From Bacteroidales bacterium UBA3653 (lineage in GTDB: Bacteria > Bacteroidota > Bacteroidia > Bacteroidales > Paludibacteraceae), in the NCBI GenBank assembly GCA_002373505.1, contig DFKE01000012.1, positions 124,001-188,000 of the forward strand: 64,000 nt of DNA, read 5' to 3'. Under the pieces are notes generated by a model. The model was given only the letters and a program-made list of their open reading frames with translations. It was not told the DNA's origin and ran no database searches. Each line of letters opens with the position of its first letter. The first letter of the stretch is position 1. The position numbers were made by a program, and so were the translations under genes. Below, one piece after another: positions 40,889 through 49,802 of this stretch.

Positions 40889-43800
40889 AAACAATGATTT
40901 TGCGGGTTTGGATGTGGTCTCCCTCTATCGTCTGGACGATTTGCACGTGTGGTCCGACTCGGTATGTGCAGATTACTTGTGCAGGAGCGGTAGCAGGAGC
41001 AGCATCAGCGCTACGCGGCACGTCGTCAAACACCATCGGACAAGTATATAGTGTCTTGCCGTTGGAGGTCGTCAAGCGGCAGTAGAAGAGGGTGGGCTCA
41101 CCGCTCATGCCCTCCGGACGATAGAGGTATTGCTGATTCTCGTTCGCTATTGCCGTGCCGTCTGCATACCATTGATAGTCGGTATATAAGTGGTCATGGT
41201 TGTCAATAAAGAGAACATCCGTCCATTTGCTGTACATCTGTCCCGAGAGAGCGATAGTGAAGCGGAAAGAGGCGGTCGTCTCGCATTGACCTTCCCCGGC
41301 GGTTATGTTCGCCGTATATTCACCGCTCTCCATCGTCGTAGGCGTGAATACGATGTCTGTACCGTCCGCAATACCGGCATAGTGAACGCCGTCTAACTCG
41401 ATGTCGTAGCTGTCCGGCGCGCCGTGCGTCACGGTAACAGGTATGCGTACCTCGCCCGCGTTGTCGCATGTCATTGCAACAGTACCGATAGAGATCCGGG
41501 GAGTGGCGTTGACGGTGAGCAGAAGCGTGTCATAGACATTAGCAGGATTCGTGATCGTATCTATGCCCACAGGGCGGCTGTAGGTCATACCCTTCCATGT
41601 ATAGGTCTCTCCCTCGCAGATAGTAGCTTCGTCTTTGTCGCAGCTGATACGTGTAGGCGGCGTGAGAGCGTCGGTGCTTTGGATATCGCAGGCGGGTGCG
41701 TCCGTATAAGCGACCGTGATATACTGCGCCGCGCCACCTATGTTATGGAGCGTCAGCGTCGCTGTGGTCGTCGTTCCGGTCGCGGCGATAGTTATGCTCT
41801 GCGCACCGCTGTCGTCATAACGGACAGTGAACTCATGCCCCGTGGCATCGTACGGAGTAGTGATGGTCACTGTAGCCGGATATTCCTGTGTAGGACAGGT
41901 TACAGTAGCCGGTACGCCGGAAACAGCCACGTTGCTGATCACAGGCGAGTAAGGAACGATGGTCAGCGAATCCTTCGCGCAGCTGTTCGCGCCGTCGAAT
42001 AACACGTGGAGCGTGTGTGCTTTACCGTCCGCAGGAATACCTGCAAAATTCAGCCCCACTAACTGTTGCTCCGTCTTGTCGGATACCGAGTACGTGGCGG
42101 TTTGGGCAGGCAGACCGTCCACCCAATACCTCAGAGTGCCCTGCTGGTAGGTGTAATCAAGATCGAATGTCAACGTACTTGTCAGATCCGTACAGCCAGG
42201 AGTGGAGAATACAAGGTTCTTAACCTCTATGCTCGGGAAACCCGGAATGACCGTAGTAGCGTTTTTCTTTGCTGTTGTCCAATCCTCAAAATAGGCTTCC
42301 CATTCATGTGTCGGTTCGTTGGTAGTGATGACGATGTTGTCGTTGAGAGCCGCCGGTGTATCGTACGCAACAGCGGGAAGGGTATAGGGATACTCAGCCC
42401 CGGTGGTGTTGTCTTTGATAATAAGCCTTCCGTTCGGGTTCTGGTATTCCACATGCATAGCAACTGTATAATCCGTTCCGCCGCATGCCACGGGCTGTAC
42501 GGTAGCCGTGAACACATCTACTGTAGGCTCGTGCGCGGTCACAACGAACTGCTGCTGGGATTTGACGACACGCGAGACACTACTGATCGGGTGGAACTGG
42601 ATGTCGTCCAGCGCAAAATCATTTCCGATATGGAGCGTGTTGGTATTGAGGTTCACTACCGAAATCGTCACCTCGTCGCAATCCTCATCGGCGTAGAACG
42701 TCTCGGAGTGCTGGTGCCATATATTATTGCGGAATTCCGGTTTGCTCAGATCCAATACGGCTGAGTTCCATGTATGACCGTTATATTCGATACGGAACTG
42801 GAACCGCGCGGCATTGTCCATCTCGCCGTAGTTGTTGATATTGGCTGCCCAGAAAGAGAGTACATACGTGGTACCTTTCTTAAGTTTGAGATTCGGATTG
42901 TTGGTCGTATTGGCATACCACGCTTTTTTGTTGCCTCCGGCAGCTCCGGTGGCAGCGTCAAAGAGCGCGAAATTACTTCCTTCGTGGGCCTCTACGGTCG
43001 CGTAAGAGGACGAGAAACGATGGGCGTTCTTGACAACGGCGAAACCATTCTCTTTCAGCTTGTTCGGGTTCCTTCCTCCTGCCAGAGTGTCGCTGTAGAA
43101 ACTGTATCCTGCCGCCTCGTCGAAATATCCCCAGTAATTATAATCGCTTATTGTACTGACCGCTCCGTAAGTGCCATAACCCGTCGTGCTTTCGTAGTTG
43201 CCGTTGGACATCATATCGTCCATCGAACCGGAGATAGGATAGAACTCTTTATAGATATATGTCTGCGTTCCGGCAGTGCTGAATGCAGGAACCGCATAGT
43301 TCTGCGGTTGACCGTCTGCTTTTTTATACTCTGCGCCATTCACGATCCATACATAATCATTGGCGGGGTCTGCATCGGAGGGAATCAGCGTGAGAGAACC
43401 GCCTGTGAGGGTATCTATGCTCACGGTCTCCAACGCCTGTTTGGCGTTCGGTACATCAAAGACGATGGACCTCTCGCAACTTGTATTGCCCGTAAAACGC
43501 GCCGTGGCGGTGTATTGCACGCCGTTGGTGGTCGCAGCGGGTACAAGGGGCAGAGAGAAAGATTGAGGACTTTTCGGGGCGGAGATGGTCACGGATTTGC
43601 CTTGGCATTCAATCACCAACTGGCCATCGGGCTCTCCGAAGGCTACCATACCGTCCAGTGTGAAAGTGTTATTATCGGCATTGACAGCAGAGATAGCGGT
43701 CTCAAAGGAAGTGATGGAGCAATCCAATACGCATCCTTCCGCGTCAGGCAGGACATGAACCAGATGCCTTCCTGCCGGGATAGTGGAGTAGAGGAAATAA

Positions 43801-44519
43801 TATACTCCTCCGGCGGGTATCGGATTAGGAAGCGTGGCAAACAGGTCTTTGTCCAGATAGAACTCCTCGTCCCGTGCTGTTCCTGCGAATGCGCTCGCGG
43901 CACTCCAACTGATACCGTCCATAGAGTAATACCATGCATGGGCGATCACGTCGTCGTACAGGTATCCCGTTTTGGTGCTGTTCAGTTTCGGACGAAGCGA
44001 AATAGGGTCGCCTGCCGCCGCTGCGCATACATGAATCTCATCGGCTGTCTCTCCCGCCGCTACGGTTCCGATGCCTTCGGCTGAAGGAGAATAGATACTC
44101 CATTTGTTGCTCTCGGAGGGATTGAAGATATTCAGCATATTGCAGTTGCAATCGCTGTTGTCCGGTATATCTATATCGGACGTCTGGTTCCATTTAGCGC
44201 TCCATCCGGCGGCTGTACCGCGGACGATGATAACGCGGTCGTACCAGCCGGCAGCGGTGGACGGGATAGTGACCTTGTAAGCCTTGACAATACTCTCGTT
44301 TCCGCCCGGCACATGGGACGCTTCAAGCCACAGATTGGTTGTTGTATTGGTGGATTGCCAGAGATAGAAGAAGATCTTTGCCCCGTCTTTGGACCAATCG
44401 CCCACCGCATCGCTTTGCTTGACATTCACATAAATATCCTCACCCGTAGTGTATATGCGTGCGCTGAGGCTCAAAGTCGCACTCAGCAGAATGCCTAAAA
44501 CAATATATCGTGTTTTCAT
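40881..44519 (-). CDS. Very large secreted protein with carbohydrate-binding-like domains
   Basis: 1212 residues. Signal peptide to about residue 20 (LSLSAR). The N-terminal domain (YTTGEDIYVNVKQSDAVGDW, FFYLWQST) resembles a starch-binding-type module. A central domain around residues 450-650 looks like a CBM-type jelly roll (YSFYSDTLAGGRN, ATVEAHEGSNFALF, LSFWAANINNYG, DFALDDIQFHPIS). The C-terminal third has repeated beta-sandwich segments. The end, IQTRKIIVYE, does not match the tails at 6067 and 36497. AGGAGGAG lies just before the ATG, an uncommon strong ribosome site. Role probably cell-surface glycan contact; the ligand is unknown. Confidence 0.8.
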   Translation of the reverse strand: MKTRYIVLGILLSATLSLSARIYTTGEDIYVNVKQSDAVGDWSKDGAKIFFYLWQSTNTTTNLWLEASHVPGGNESIVKAYKVTIPSTAAGWYDRVIIVRGTAAGWSAKWNQTSDIDIPDNSDCNCNMLNIFNPSESNKWSIYSPSAEGIGTVAAGETADEIHVCAAAAGDPISLRPKLNSTKTGYLYDDVIAHAWYYSMDGISWSAASAFAGTARDEEFYLDKDLFATLPNPIPAGGVYYFLYSTIPAGRHLVHVLPDAEGCVLDCSITSFETAISAVNADNNTFTLDGMVAFGEPDGQLVIECQGKSVTISAPKSPQSFSLPLVPAATTNGVQYTATARFTGNTSCERSIVFDVPNAKQALETVSIDTLTGGSLTLIPSDADPANDYVWIVNGAEYKKADGQPQNYAVPAFSTAGTQTYIYKEFYPISGSMDDMMSNGNYESTTGYGTYGAVSTISDYNYWGYFDEAAGYSFYSDTLAGGRNPNKLKENGFAVVKNAHRFSSSYATVEAHEGSNFALFDAATGAAGGNKKAWYANTTNNPNLKLKKGTTYVLSFWAANINNYGEMDNAARFQFRIEYNGHTWNSAVLDLSKPEFRNNIWHQHSETFYADEDCDEVTISVVNLNTNTLHIGNDFALDDIQFHPISSVSRVVKSQQQFVVTAHEPTVDVFTATVQPVACGGTDYTVAMHVEYQNPNGRLIIKDNTTGAEYPYTLPAVAYDTPAALNDNIVITTNEPTHEWEAYFEDWTTAKKNATTVIPGFPSIEVKNLVFSTPGCTDLTSTLTFDLDYTYQQGTLRYWVDGLPAQTATYSVSDKTEQQLVGLNFAGIPADGKAHTLHVLFDGANSCAKDSLTIVPYSPVISNVAVSGVPATVTCPTQEYPATVTITTPYDATGHEFTVRYDDSGAQSITIAATGTTTTATLTLHNIGGAAQYITVAYTDAPACDIQSTDALTPPTRISCDKDEATICEGETYTWKGMTYSRPVGIDTITNPANVYDTLLLTVNATPRISIGTVAMTCDNAGEVRIPVTVTHGAPDSYDIELDGVHYAGIADGTDIVFTPTTMESGEYTANITAGEGQCETTASFRFTIALSGQMYSKWTDVLFIDNHDHLYTDYQWYADGTAIANENQQYLYRPEGMSGEPTLFYCRLTTSNGKTLYTCPMVFDDVPRSADAAPATAPAQVICTYRVGPHVQIVQTIEGDHIQTRKIIVYE

Positions 44520-44531
44520 CTTTTCTCCTCC

Positions 44532-46109
44532 TTATTGAATCTCACTTTGTTTCTGTACTACTTTCACCTCCGCGCGGCGGTCAAGCGGCAGTTCATGATT
44601 GACGTTCTCTTCGTTCGGAATCAATGAACCATGGCCTATTACGATCACGCGTTTTTTATCTATTCCTTGGCCGATCAGGAATTTCGCCACAGCTTTAGCG
44701 CGGTTGTATGCCAGTCGCTCATTATGAAGCCGTTGCCCTTCCTCCGAAGCGTGCCCGTCAATGGCGATTTTGGCATCAGGCACTTTATTCAGCACTCCAA
44801 CGATGGAAGAGAGGTATTTTTGCGAGGCCTCGGAGAGTTTGTAACTGTCGTACTCAAAGTAGATCTTGTTGAATTTCTCCACTTCTTCGGCTGCTTTGGC
44901 GATATGTGCGCGGGTGAGCGTGTCTATGCGTTCCGTATTATTCGTATCGCGGCGAGCCAGCAGACTGACCGTAGTGTCCCTGCGTGTGAAATAATCGAAA
45001 TAATCCACCGTCTCATGTTTGTCCGGCTTGATATGCCGCCAGTGGATACCTACTTTGAGACCTACTTCGTAGGGGTGCGAAGCCTTGGTGGTATTGAGCG
45101 CGTAGGCACCGGTGTAGTCCTCCATAAATGTGAACGTGTTGTCTTTCCATCCAAGCGGGTGTTTCTCGGAGGTGTTGACATCGTTTGCTCCGCATTGGAA
45201 GTAGCCGCCGACGAAGAGGTCTATCTGCCGCGTGAGCGCGATGATGGCGCCGAGGTCGGCAAAGATAGTGGCTTGCGGATTGACGGATATCTTGCCTTTA
45301 GCAGACTCCTCTTGAGTGTAGTCTTTAGGACCGAACTCATGGATGTTGTCAAGTGTCAGGTCCCATGCAGGGTAGTAGCCGGAGTGGGTCACCTGGCCTT
45401 TCGTGACGCGGTACTGGTTCATTACAGCGAAAGAAGGCGCAATGCCCACAGCGGCGAAGACACCGGCTTTCTTGCCCTCCTTGCGGTATTGAAACTGGAG
45501 CGAGACAGGGATGCCTATATTGAGCGTCGTCTGGCGTTCGTCCCACGCTGTCACTTGGGAATTATGGTTGTAGTGCTGCTCGGTGTCCGTGTCAATCTGG
45601 TCCTCCCATGTATAGGTGCCGCCCAAGTGAGCCACGGAGGTGTTGTTGGTGAACCAAGCACCGACTCCCACACCGAAATTCTGATGGAAGAAATAGGCGT
45701 ACTGAATTTGAACAAGCGGGCTGACAAAACCGTTGACGTGGCTCTTGTCGTCTGTAAAACCGTAACCCAATGAACCGTAACTGAGACCTACATAAGCCTG
45801 CAAGTAATGACCTCTACGGTCTGCCGAGTCCGTCCGAATGATCTCTTCGCGCTGTTTGGCGACGCTGTCCGGCGTGGAGATGATGGAAGTCAGTGTGTCT
45901 GTGAAATAATGGATGGTGGTCACTTCTACGCGGACCAGACTGTCCGGCGTTTTTTGCAGTTCCGGCGTGTCTTCTGTCGCGAACGTCTGTTCGTTCACTT
46001 CCGTCCTCTCCGGCAAGGCTGCAGGGCGCATGATCCGCGTTGTGTCCGATTGGGCATACATACCTGCGGAGACAAGCAGCGCCATAGCAAAGGATAATTT
46101 GCGTTTCAT
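44532..46109 (-). CDS. OmpA-family outer-membrane protein
   Basis: 525 residues. Signal peptide to about residue 20 (GMYAQS). A barrel region spans about 100-370 (aromatic-rich strands, GVGVGAWFTNNTS). The peptidoglycan-binding OmpA domain is at about 415-520: IYFEYDSYKLSEASQKYL, IDGHASEEGQRLHNERLAYNRAKAV and LPLDRRAEVKVV. It links the outer membrane to peptidoglycan. The ATG lies only 21 bases after the 3' end of a tRNA-Arg gene; no separate promoter was found between them. Confidence 0.92.
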   Translation of the reverse strand: MKRKLSFAMALLVSAGMYAQSDTTRIMRPAALPERTEVNEQTFATEDTPELQKTPDSLVRVEVTTIHYFTDTLTSIISTPDSVAKQREEIIRTDSADRRGHYLQAYVGLSYGSLGYGFTDDKSHVNGFVSPLVQIQYAYFFHQNFGVGVGAWFTNNTSVAHLGGTYTWEDQIDTDTEQHYNHNSQVTAWDERQTTLNIGIPVSLQFQYRKEGKKAGVFAAVGIAPSFAVMNQYRVTKGQVTHSGYYPAWDLTLDNIHEFGPKDYTQEESAKGKISVNPQATIFADLGAIIALTRQIDLFVGGYFQCGANDVNTSEKHPLGWKDNTFTFMEDYTGAYALNTTKASHPYEVGLKVGIHWRHIKPDKHETVDYFDYFTRRDTTVSLLARRDTNNTERIDTLTRAHIAKAAEEVEKFNKIYFEYDSYKLSEASQKYLSSIVGVLNKVPDAKIAIDGHASEEGQRLHNERLAYNRAKAVAKFLIGQGIDKKRVIVIGHGSLIPNEENVNHELPLDRRAEVKVVQKQSEIQ

Positions 46110-46130
46110 GGTGTTAGTTAGTTAGGTGTG

Positions 46131-46202
46131 TGACCCGCCCGGGAATCGAACCCGGATTTGAGCTTTAGGAGAGCCCCGTTCTATCCATTGAACTAGCAAG
46201 TC
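46131..46202 (-). tRNA. tRNA-Arg (CCU)
   Basis: A complete cloverleaf on the minus strand: acceptor GACTTGC pairs with GCGGGTC (two G-U pairs), D arm GTTC/GAAC, anticodon arm GGGCT-CTCCTAA-AGCTC with anticodon CCT, T arm CCGGG-TTCGATT-CCCGG. CCA is not encoded. It lies between the DUF2461 gene and the OmpA gene in the same orientation. Confidence 0.95.
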
Positions 46203-46220
46203 TTTTGTATATATTATATA

Positions 46221-46943
46221 TTAGCACCTACTTGGAAACTCTCCGTATTCCTCGAAGGTGTAATTAAGGAAGTCATTCATCGGTTTTGCCGCTGCTGCGA
46301 TATCTGTTATTTGGTCGATGAAATCGGGTGCACAGACCTCTTCGTCGCTCAGCATGACGGAGAAAGTATAGGTCTTATGTTTGAGCCATTCGGGGTGTAC
46401 GAAGTCCGGGTCAAAACCTGCAGGCACTTTCTTCAATTGTCCCCAATAAGGGTCAAAATCCTGACTGAAATACTTTTCCCATTTCCGGGACCCCATGATA
46501 GATTCTACCTCTTCGTAGTTGGCTTCTATCTCCGTGCGAAGCGCCTGAAGCAGTTCTTTGGAAGGATCCCATATTCCGCCGGCGAACATACACTGCCCGG
46601 GTTGGATATGGACGTAATAGCCGCCGCGCATGGATTTCTTTCCCCATGTCTTGGGCTGACCGGGAACTCCGGCAGCGGGGAAACATCCGAACCACTCTTT
46701 GTACGGACGTTTGTTCGCGGAGAAACGGATATCGCGGTTGATACGCCAGATGCAGTCTTTGGGTTGGAGCGGTGCCAACGCCGGATCCATCTTTGTCAGA
46801 CGGGCAAGGTATTCCGTGCAGAAAGCGACAAACCGTTCCCTGCATGCCTGATACCGGTCGCGGTTGGCATCAAACCATTCCTTATTGTTGTTGCAGGCTA
46901 ATTCCGCCAGAAAATCCAAGGTATCTCTCATCTCATTTACCAT
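46221..46943 (-). CDS. DUF2461 family protein
   Basis: 240 residues. DTLDFLAELACNNNKEWFDANRDRY is the family's start, followed by KDCIWRINRDIRFSANKRPYKEWFGCFPAAG and GGYYVHIQPGQCMFAGG. The biochemical role of DUF2461 is not established. It is cytoplasmic. The first codons (MVNEM) look like the AAATGGTAAATG repeats elsewhere. It follows rfbD by 6 bases, so it is probably cotranscribed with the rhamnose genes. Confidence 0.9.
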   Translation of the reverse strand: MVNEMRDTLDFLAELACNNNKEWFDANRDRYQACRERFVAFCTEYLARLTKMDPALAPLQPKDCIWRINRDIRFSANKRPYKEWFGCFPAAGVPGQPKTWGKKSMRGGYYVHIQPGQCMFAGGIWDPSKELLQALRTEIEANYEEVESIMGSRKWEKYFSQDFDPYWGQLKKVPAGFDPDFVHPEWLKHKTYTFSVMLSDEEVCAPDFIDQITDIAAAAKPMNDFLNYTFEEYGEFPSRC

Positions 46944-46949
46944 GTACCA

Positions 46950-47813
46950 TTATCCGTTTAATGCGTCCATGCAACGTCTCAGTCCGTCCAGCCAGTAAGG
47001 AATCTCCACGCCAAAGGTCTTCTTGAATTTCGATTTGTCCAGAACGCTGTAATGGGGTCTCGGGGTCTTGTATTGGTATTCTTCCGATAAAATCGGTCTT
47101 ACCCGGCATTCCGAGATACCGGCAAGAGCGAGGATGGCAATCGTGAAATCATACCATGAGCAGACACCTTCGTTGGTGAAATGGTAAATCCCGGGATGCC
47201 ATACCGGCGCCTCTATAACGGTAAATACAGCCTGTGCGAGATCGGCGGCATAGGTAGGTGTGCCTATCTGGTCAAAGACCACTCCCAGTTCTTTGCGCTC
47301 CTTACCGAGTCGCATCATGGTCTTGACAAAATTGTTGCCGAAAGACGAATAGAGCCATGCCGTACGGAGAATGACTGCTTCCGGACAGGACGCCAAGAGC
47401 CTTTTTTCTCCTTCGTATTTCGTGATACCGTAGATAGTACGTGGTGCTACCGGGTCCGATTCGCGGCAAGGGATATGTTCGTCGCCGGAGAAGACATAGT
47501 CGGTGGAGATATGAATGACGCGTATTCCCTGACTGCCCAAAACGGAAAGCGCTTCCGCATTGATCTTCATGGCGGTCACTTCGTCTTCCTCCGCTTTGTC
47601 CACATTGGTGTATGCGGCGCAGTTGACAATCAGATCGATGGCATGTTCATTGACAAAAGCACTGACAGCCGCCTTGTCGGTGATGTCCAGCACCCGGACA
47701 CCGTCTGATTCCACGACGTCCGTAAAGAAATAGTTATGCTTCGTGTGCGCAGCGCTCAATACGCGCACTTCGTTTCCCAACTGACCGTTGCTGCCTGTGA
47801 CTAAGATATTCAT
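46950..47813 (-). CDS. rfbD: dTDP-4-dehydrorhamnose reductase RfbD
   Basis: 287 residues. Rossmann start ILVTGSNGQLGNEVR, ISTDYVFSGDEHIPCRESDPVAPRTIYGITKYEGE with the Tyr-x3-Lys pair, and a C-terminal PHYSVLDKSKF. It makes the last step to dTDP-L-rhamnose for surface polysaccharides. rfbC lies directly upstream, separated by an 8-bp array; rfbA and rfbB are not in the window. Confidence 0.96.
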   Translation of the reverse strand: MNILVTGSNGQLGNEVRVLSAAHTKHNYFFTDVVESDGVRVLDITDKAAVSAFVNEHAIDLIVNCAAYTNVDKAEEDEVTAMKINAEALSVLGSQGIRVIHISTDYVFSGDEHIPCRESDPVAPRTIYGITKYEGEKRLLASCPEAVILRTAWLYSSFGNNFVKTMMRLGKERKELGVVFDQIGTPTYAADLAQAVFTVIEAPVWHPGIYHFTNEGVCSWYDFTIAILALAGISECRVRPILSEEYQYKTPRPHYSVLDKSKFKKTFGVEIPYWLDGLRRCMDALNG

Positions 47814-47822
47814 CTTGTTTGG

Positions 47823-47854
47823 AGATTTGAAGATTCGAAGATTTGAAGATTAAA
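47823..47854. repeat. Octamer array AGATTTGA x4 between rfbC and rfbD
   Basis: AGATTTGA, AGATTCGA, AGATTTGA and AGATTAAA in 8-bp register. The last unit contains the stop codon of rfbC (47850-47852, minus strand). Confidence 0.95.
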
Positions 47855-48398
47855 ACGGATTGTCCAGATCTCTCAGGAGAGGATGTCTGGTGTCTTTCTC
47901 GCTGATGATACGCAACTGTTCCGGCACCTGCCAGTCAATTGCCAGATCGGGGTCGGAGAGCAGTATGCCTCCGTCTGCTTCGGGATGATAGAGGTTGTCG
48001 CATTTGTAGGTGAAGATAGCCTGGTTGCTCAATACGGAGAAACCGTGCGCAAAGCCTCTGGGGATATAAAACTGCCGTTTGTTCTCCTCGCTCAGTTCGA
48101 CGCTGAACCATTTGCCGAAAGTAGGGCTGTCTTTTCTCAGATCCACCGCCACATCCAGAACACGTCCAACAGTACAGCACACCAGTTTCGCCTGCGAATA
48201 AGGCGGTCTCTGGAAATGCAGACCGCGCACAACACCATAAGAGGAACAGGACTGGTTGTCCTGAACAAAAGCGGATTCAATACCGGCTTCGCGGTAGCGT
48301 TGTTCGTTGTATGTCTCTACAAAATAACCGCGCGCATCCTTGAAAACCTGCGGCTCAATAACTAATAGACCCTCAATAGGTGTGTGGATAATGTTCAT
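47850..48398 (-). CDS. rfbC: dTDP-4-dehydrorhamnose 3,5-epimerase RfbC
   Basis: 182 residues from the ATG at 48398; the longer frame would begin in the promoter. Landmarks are FKDARGYFVETYNEQRY, FVQDNQSCSSYGVVRGLHFQ with the catalytic His, VDLRKDSPTFGKW and YIPRGFAHGFSVLS. Epimerises the 4-keto sugar before RfbD. It has its own canonical promoter, so rfbCD can be expressed apart from recX-prmC. Confidence 0.96.
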   Translation of the reverse strand: MNIIHTPIEGLLVIEPQVFKDARGYFVETYNEQRYREAGIESAFVQDNQSCSSYGVVRGLHFQRPPYSQAKLVCCTVGRVLDVAVDLRKDSPTFGKWFSVELSEENKRQFYIPRGFAHGFSVLSNQAIFTYKCDNLYHPEADGGILLSDPDLAIDWQVPEQLRIISEKDTRHPLLRDLDNPF

Positions 48399-48425
48399 TT
48401 CGTTGTACGGAATTAAAAGCGGGTA

Positions 48426-48457
48426 CAAAGGTACTGCTTTTTTTTGAGATGAGCAAA
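48426..48457 (-). promoter_or_regulatory. Promoter for rfbC operon
   Basis: On the minus strand, TTTG at 48457-48454, 20 bases, then TACCTTTG at 48433-48426. The TTTG lies just before the recX stop codon. Confidence 0.9.
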
Positions 48458-48458
48458 T

Positions 48459-48890
48459 TTATTTGCAGTTTTTTATCTCTTCATATGTAAAACCGCGCTG
48501 GAGGAGGAAACGGAGCAGTTTTTCTTCGGGATCGGACCGGCGTTGGCTGACAAGAGCGCGCAAGTTGCGAAAATACACGGTTTCATCGATGTTTTCCAGC
48601 GCTTGGGAGATCGCGGAATCAGGCAGTTGCAACGCATTCAGTCCGGCACGGATTTTCATTCTGCCCCAAGCCTGATATTCCACTTTGTCATGGACATATG
48701 CGTTGCAAAACCGGGTGTCGTTCAGGAAGTTGTTCTCGTATAGTTTTTGTTCGATGAAATCGGAGAAATCCGGGTCTGCACCCCATTCGTACAACTTGCG
48801 TCTGACGTCTGCTGCACAATGTTCCGCACGTGCGCAATAAGCCTCTGCTTTACTTAGCCATTCGGCCTTCGATAATTCGGTCTTTGCCAT
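48459..48890 (-). CDS. recX: RecX-type recombination regulator
   Basis: 143 residues. Three-helix RecX repeats are visible: AEAYCARAEHCAADVRRKLYEWG, FIEQKLYENNFLNDTRFCNAYV and EKLLRFLLQRGFTYEEI. RecX binds RecA filaments and limits recombination. Its start overlaps the end of prmC by 41 bases. Confidence 0.9.
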   Translation of the reverse strand: MAKTELSKAEWLSKAEAYCARAEHCAADVRRKLYEWGADPDFSDFIEQKLYENNFLNDTRFCNAYVHDKVEYQAWGRMKIRAGLNALQLPDSAISQALENIDETVYFRNLRALVSQRRSDPEEKLLRFLLQRGFTYEEIKNCK

Positions 48891-49737
48891 AGATGTCTTT
48901 TGTTATTTGTATGTCGGTATAGCCCATTCCGTCCAACATGGCACCTATCTCCGAAGCATATGCTTCGTTGATCTCGAAGAAGAGGAGGGACGGCTGACGG
49001 CTAGCCCGTGGCCGTGATGGCTGACGGCAGAAGAGTGCGGCAATGCGGCGGTAGAACTTCAGCGGATCGTCGTCCGGCACAAAGAGTGCAGAATGCGGCT
49101 CGTGGTTCAGGACGTTCGGACGCATGTCTTTTTTCTCCTTCTCACAGATATACGGAGGGTTGGAAACGACGATGTCGTATTGGTGATGCTCGATTAATTC
49201 ATCGGAGAAAATATCCGCTACCCGGAAGTTCACTTCTGCGTTGTTCCGGAGTGCATTTTCTTTCGCAACCTCGATAGCTTCGGGCGATATGTCAATTCCG
49301 GTTACGTCCCATTCCGGATGTCTCTTCTTCAGCGCTATAGCAATACAGCCGGATCCGGTGCCAATATCCAGTAATTTTCGCATTTTCTCATTTTCACATT
49401 TTCCCATTTTCTCATTTATCCGGTCCACCAGTTCGGCGGTTTCGGGACGGGGAATGAGAGTGGCAGGAGTGACTTTGAGGTCCAAGCCGTTCCATACCGT
49501 GTGGCCGAAAATATACTGGACAGGCTCAAAATGCAGCAAACGGGAGATAATTTGCGCTAAAAAAGGCTCTCCTATTTGCAAATGTGGAAAATTTGTAGTA
49601 CTTTTGTACCCGAATTGGAGTTCCGTGCGCGATTTCCCGCTCAGTTCTTCGGCAATCCACCAAGCCAGCGCTTCCGCTTCGTCAGCGGGATATACAGCTT
49701 GCAGTTGCGCGGTAATATGTGCTATGAGGTTCTTCAA
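48850..49737 (-). CDS. prmC: Release-factor glutamine methyltransferase PrmC
   Basis: 295 residues from a TTG at 49737; farther in-frame ATGs lie upstream of its promoter. The methyltransferase core has LLDIGTGSGCIAIAL and the NPPY motif in VVSNPPYICEKE, which holds the glutamine of release factors. FGHTVWNGLDLKVTPATLIPRPETAELV is the family's centre. A 40-bp octamer array (49381-49420) encodes NEKMGKCENEKMRK between the N-terminal helical domain and the core. Confidence 0.93.
   Translation of the reverse strand: MKNLIAHITAQLQAVYPADEAEALAWWIAEELSGKSRTELQFGYKSTTNFPHLQIGEPFLAQIISRLLHFEPVQYIFGHTVWNGLDLKVTPATLIPRPETAELVDRINEKMGKCENEKMRKLLDIGTGSGCIAIALKKRHPEWDVTGIDISPEAIEVAKENALRNNAEVNFRVADIFSDELIEHHQYDIVVSNPPYICEKEKKDMRPNVLNHEPHSALFVPDDDPLKFYRRIAALFCRQPSRPRASRQPSLLFFEINEAYASEIGAMLDGMGYTDIQITKDIYGKDRIIEGRMAK
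49381..49420. repeat. Octamer array CATTTTCN x5 inside prmC
   Basis: CATTTTCT, CATTTTCA, CATTTTCC, CATTTTCT and CATTTATC in exact 8-bp register, translated in frame in a linker. Confidence 0.95.
49575..49606 (+). promoter_or_regulatory. Promoter for ribD, inside prmC
   Basis: TTTG at 49575-49578, 20 bases, TACTTTTG at 49599-49606. The leader is about 165 bases and runs antisense to the prmC 5' end. Confidence 0.8.
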
Positions 49738-49744
49738 ATCGGCT

Positions 49745-49777
49745 GCAAAATTACAAAAAAAAATCCATATAGCCAAA
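49745..49777 (-). promoter_or_regulatory. Promoter for prmC-recX
   Basis: On the minus strand, TTTG at 49777-49774, 20 bases, then TAATTTTGC at 49753-49745. The TTTG shares its first base with the ribD start codon. The prmC start is only 8 bases past the -7 box, so the message is nearly leaderless. Confidence 0.85.
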
Positions 49778-49802
49778 TGGTAAATGAAAAAATGATAAAT
49801 GA
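49774..49802. repeat. AAATGGTAAATG-type repeat providing the ribD start
   Basis: Two related copies. The first ATG (49777) starts ribD and is translated MVNEKMINE. Confidence 0.75.
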
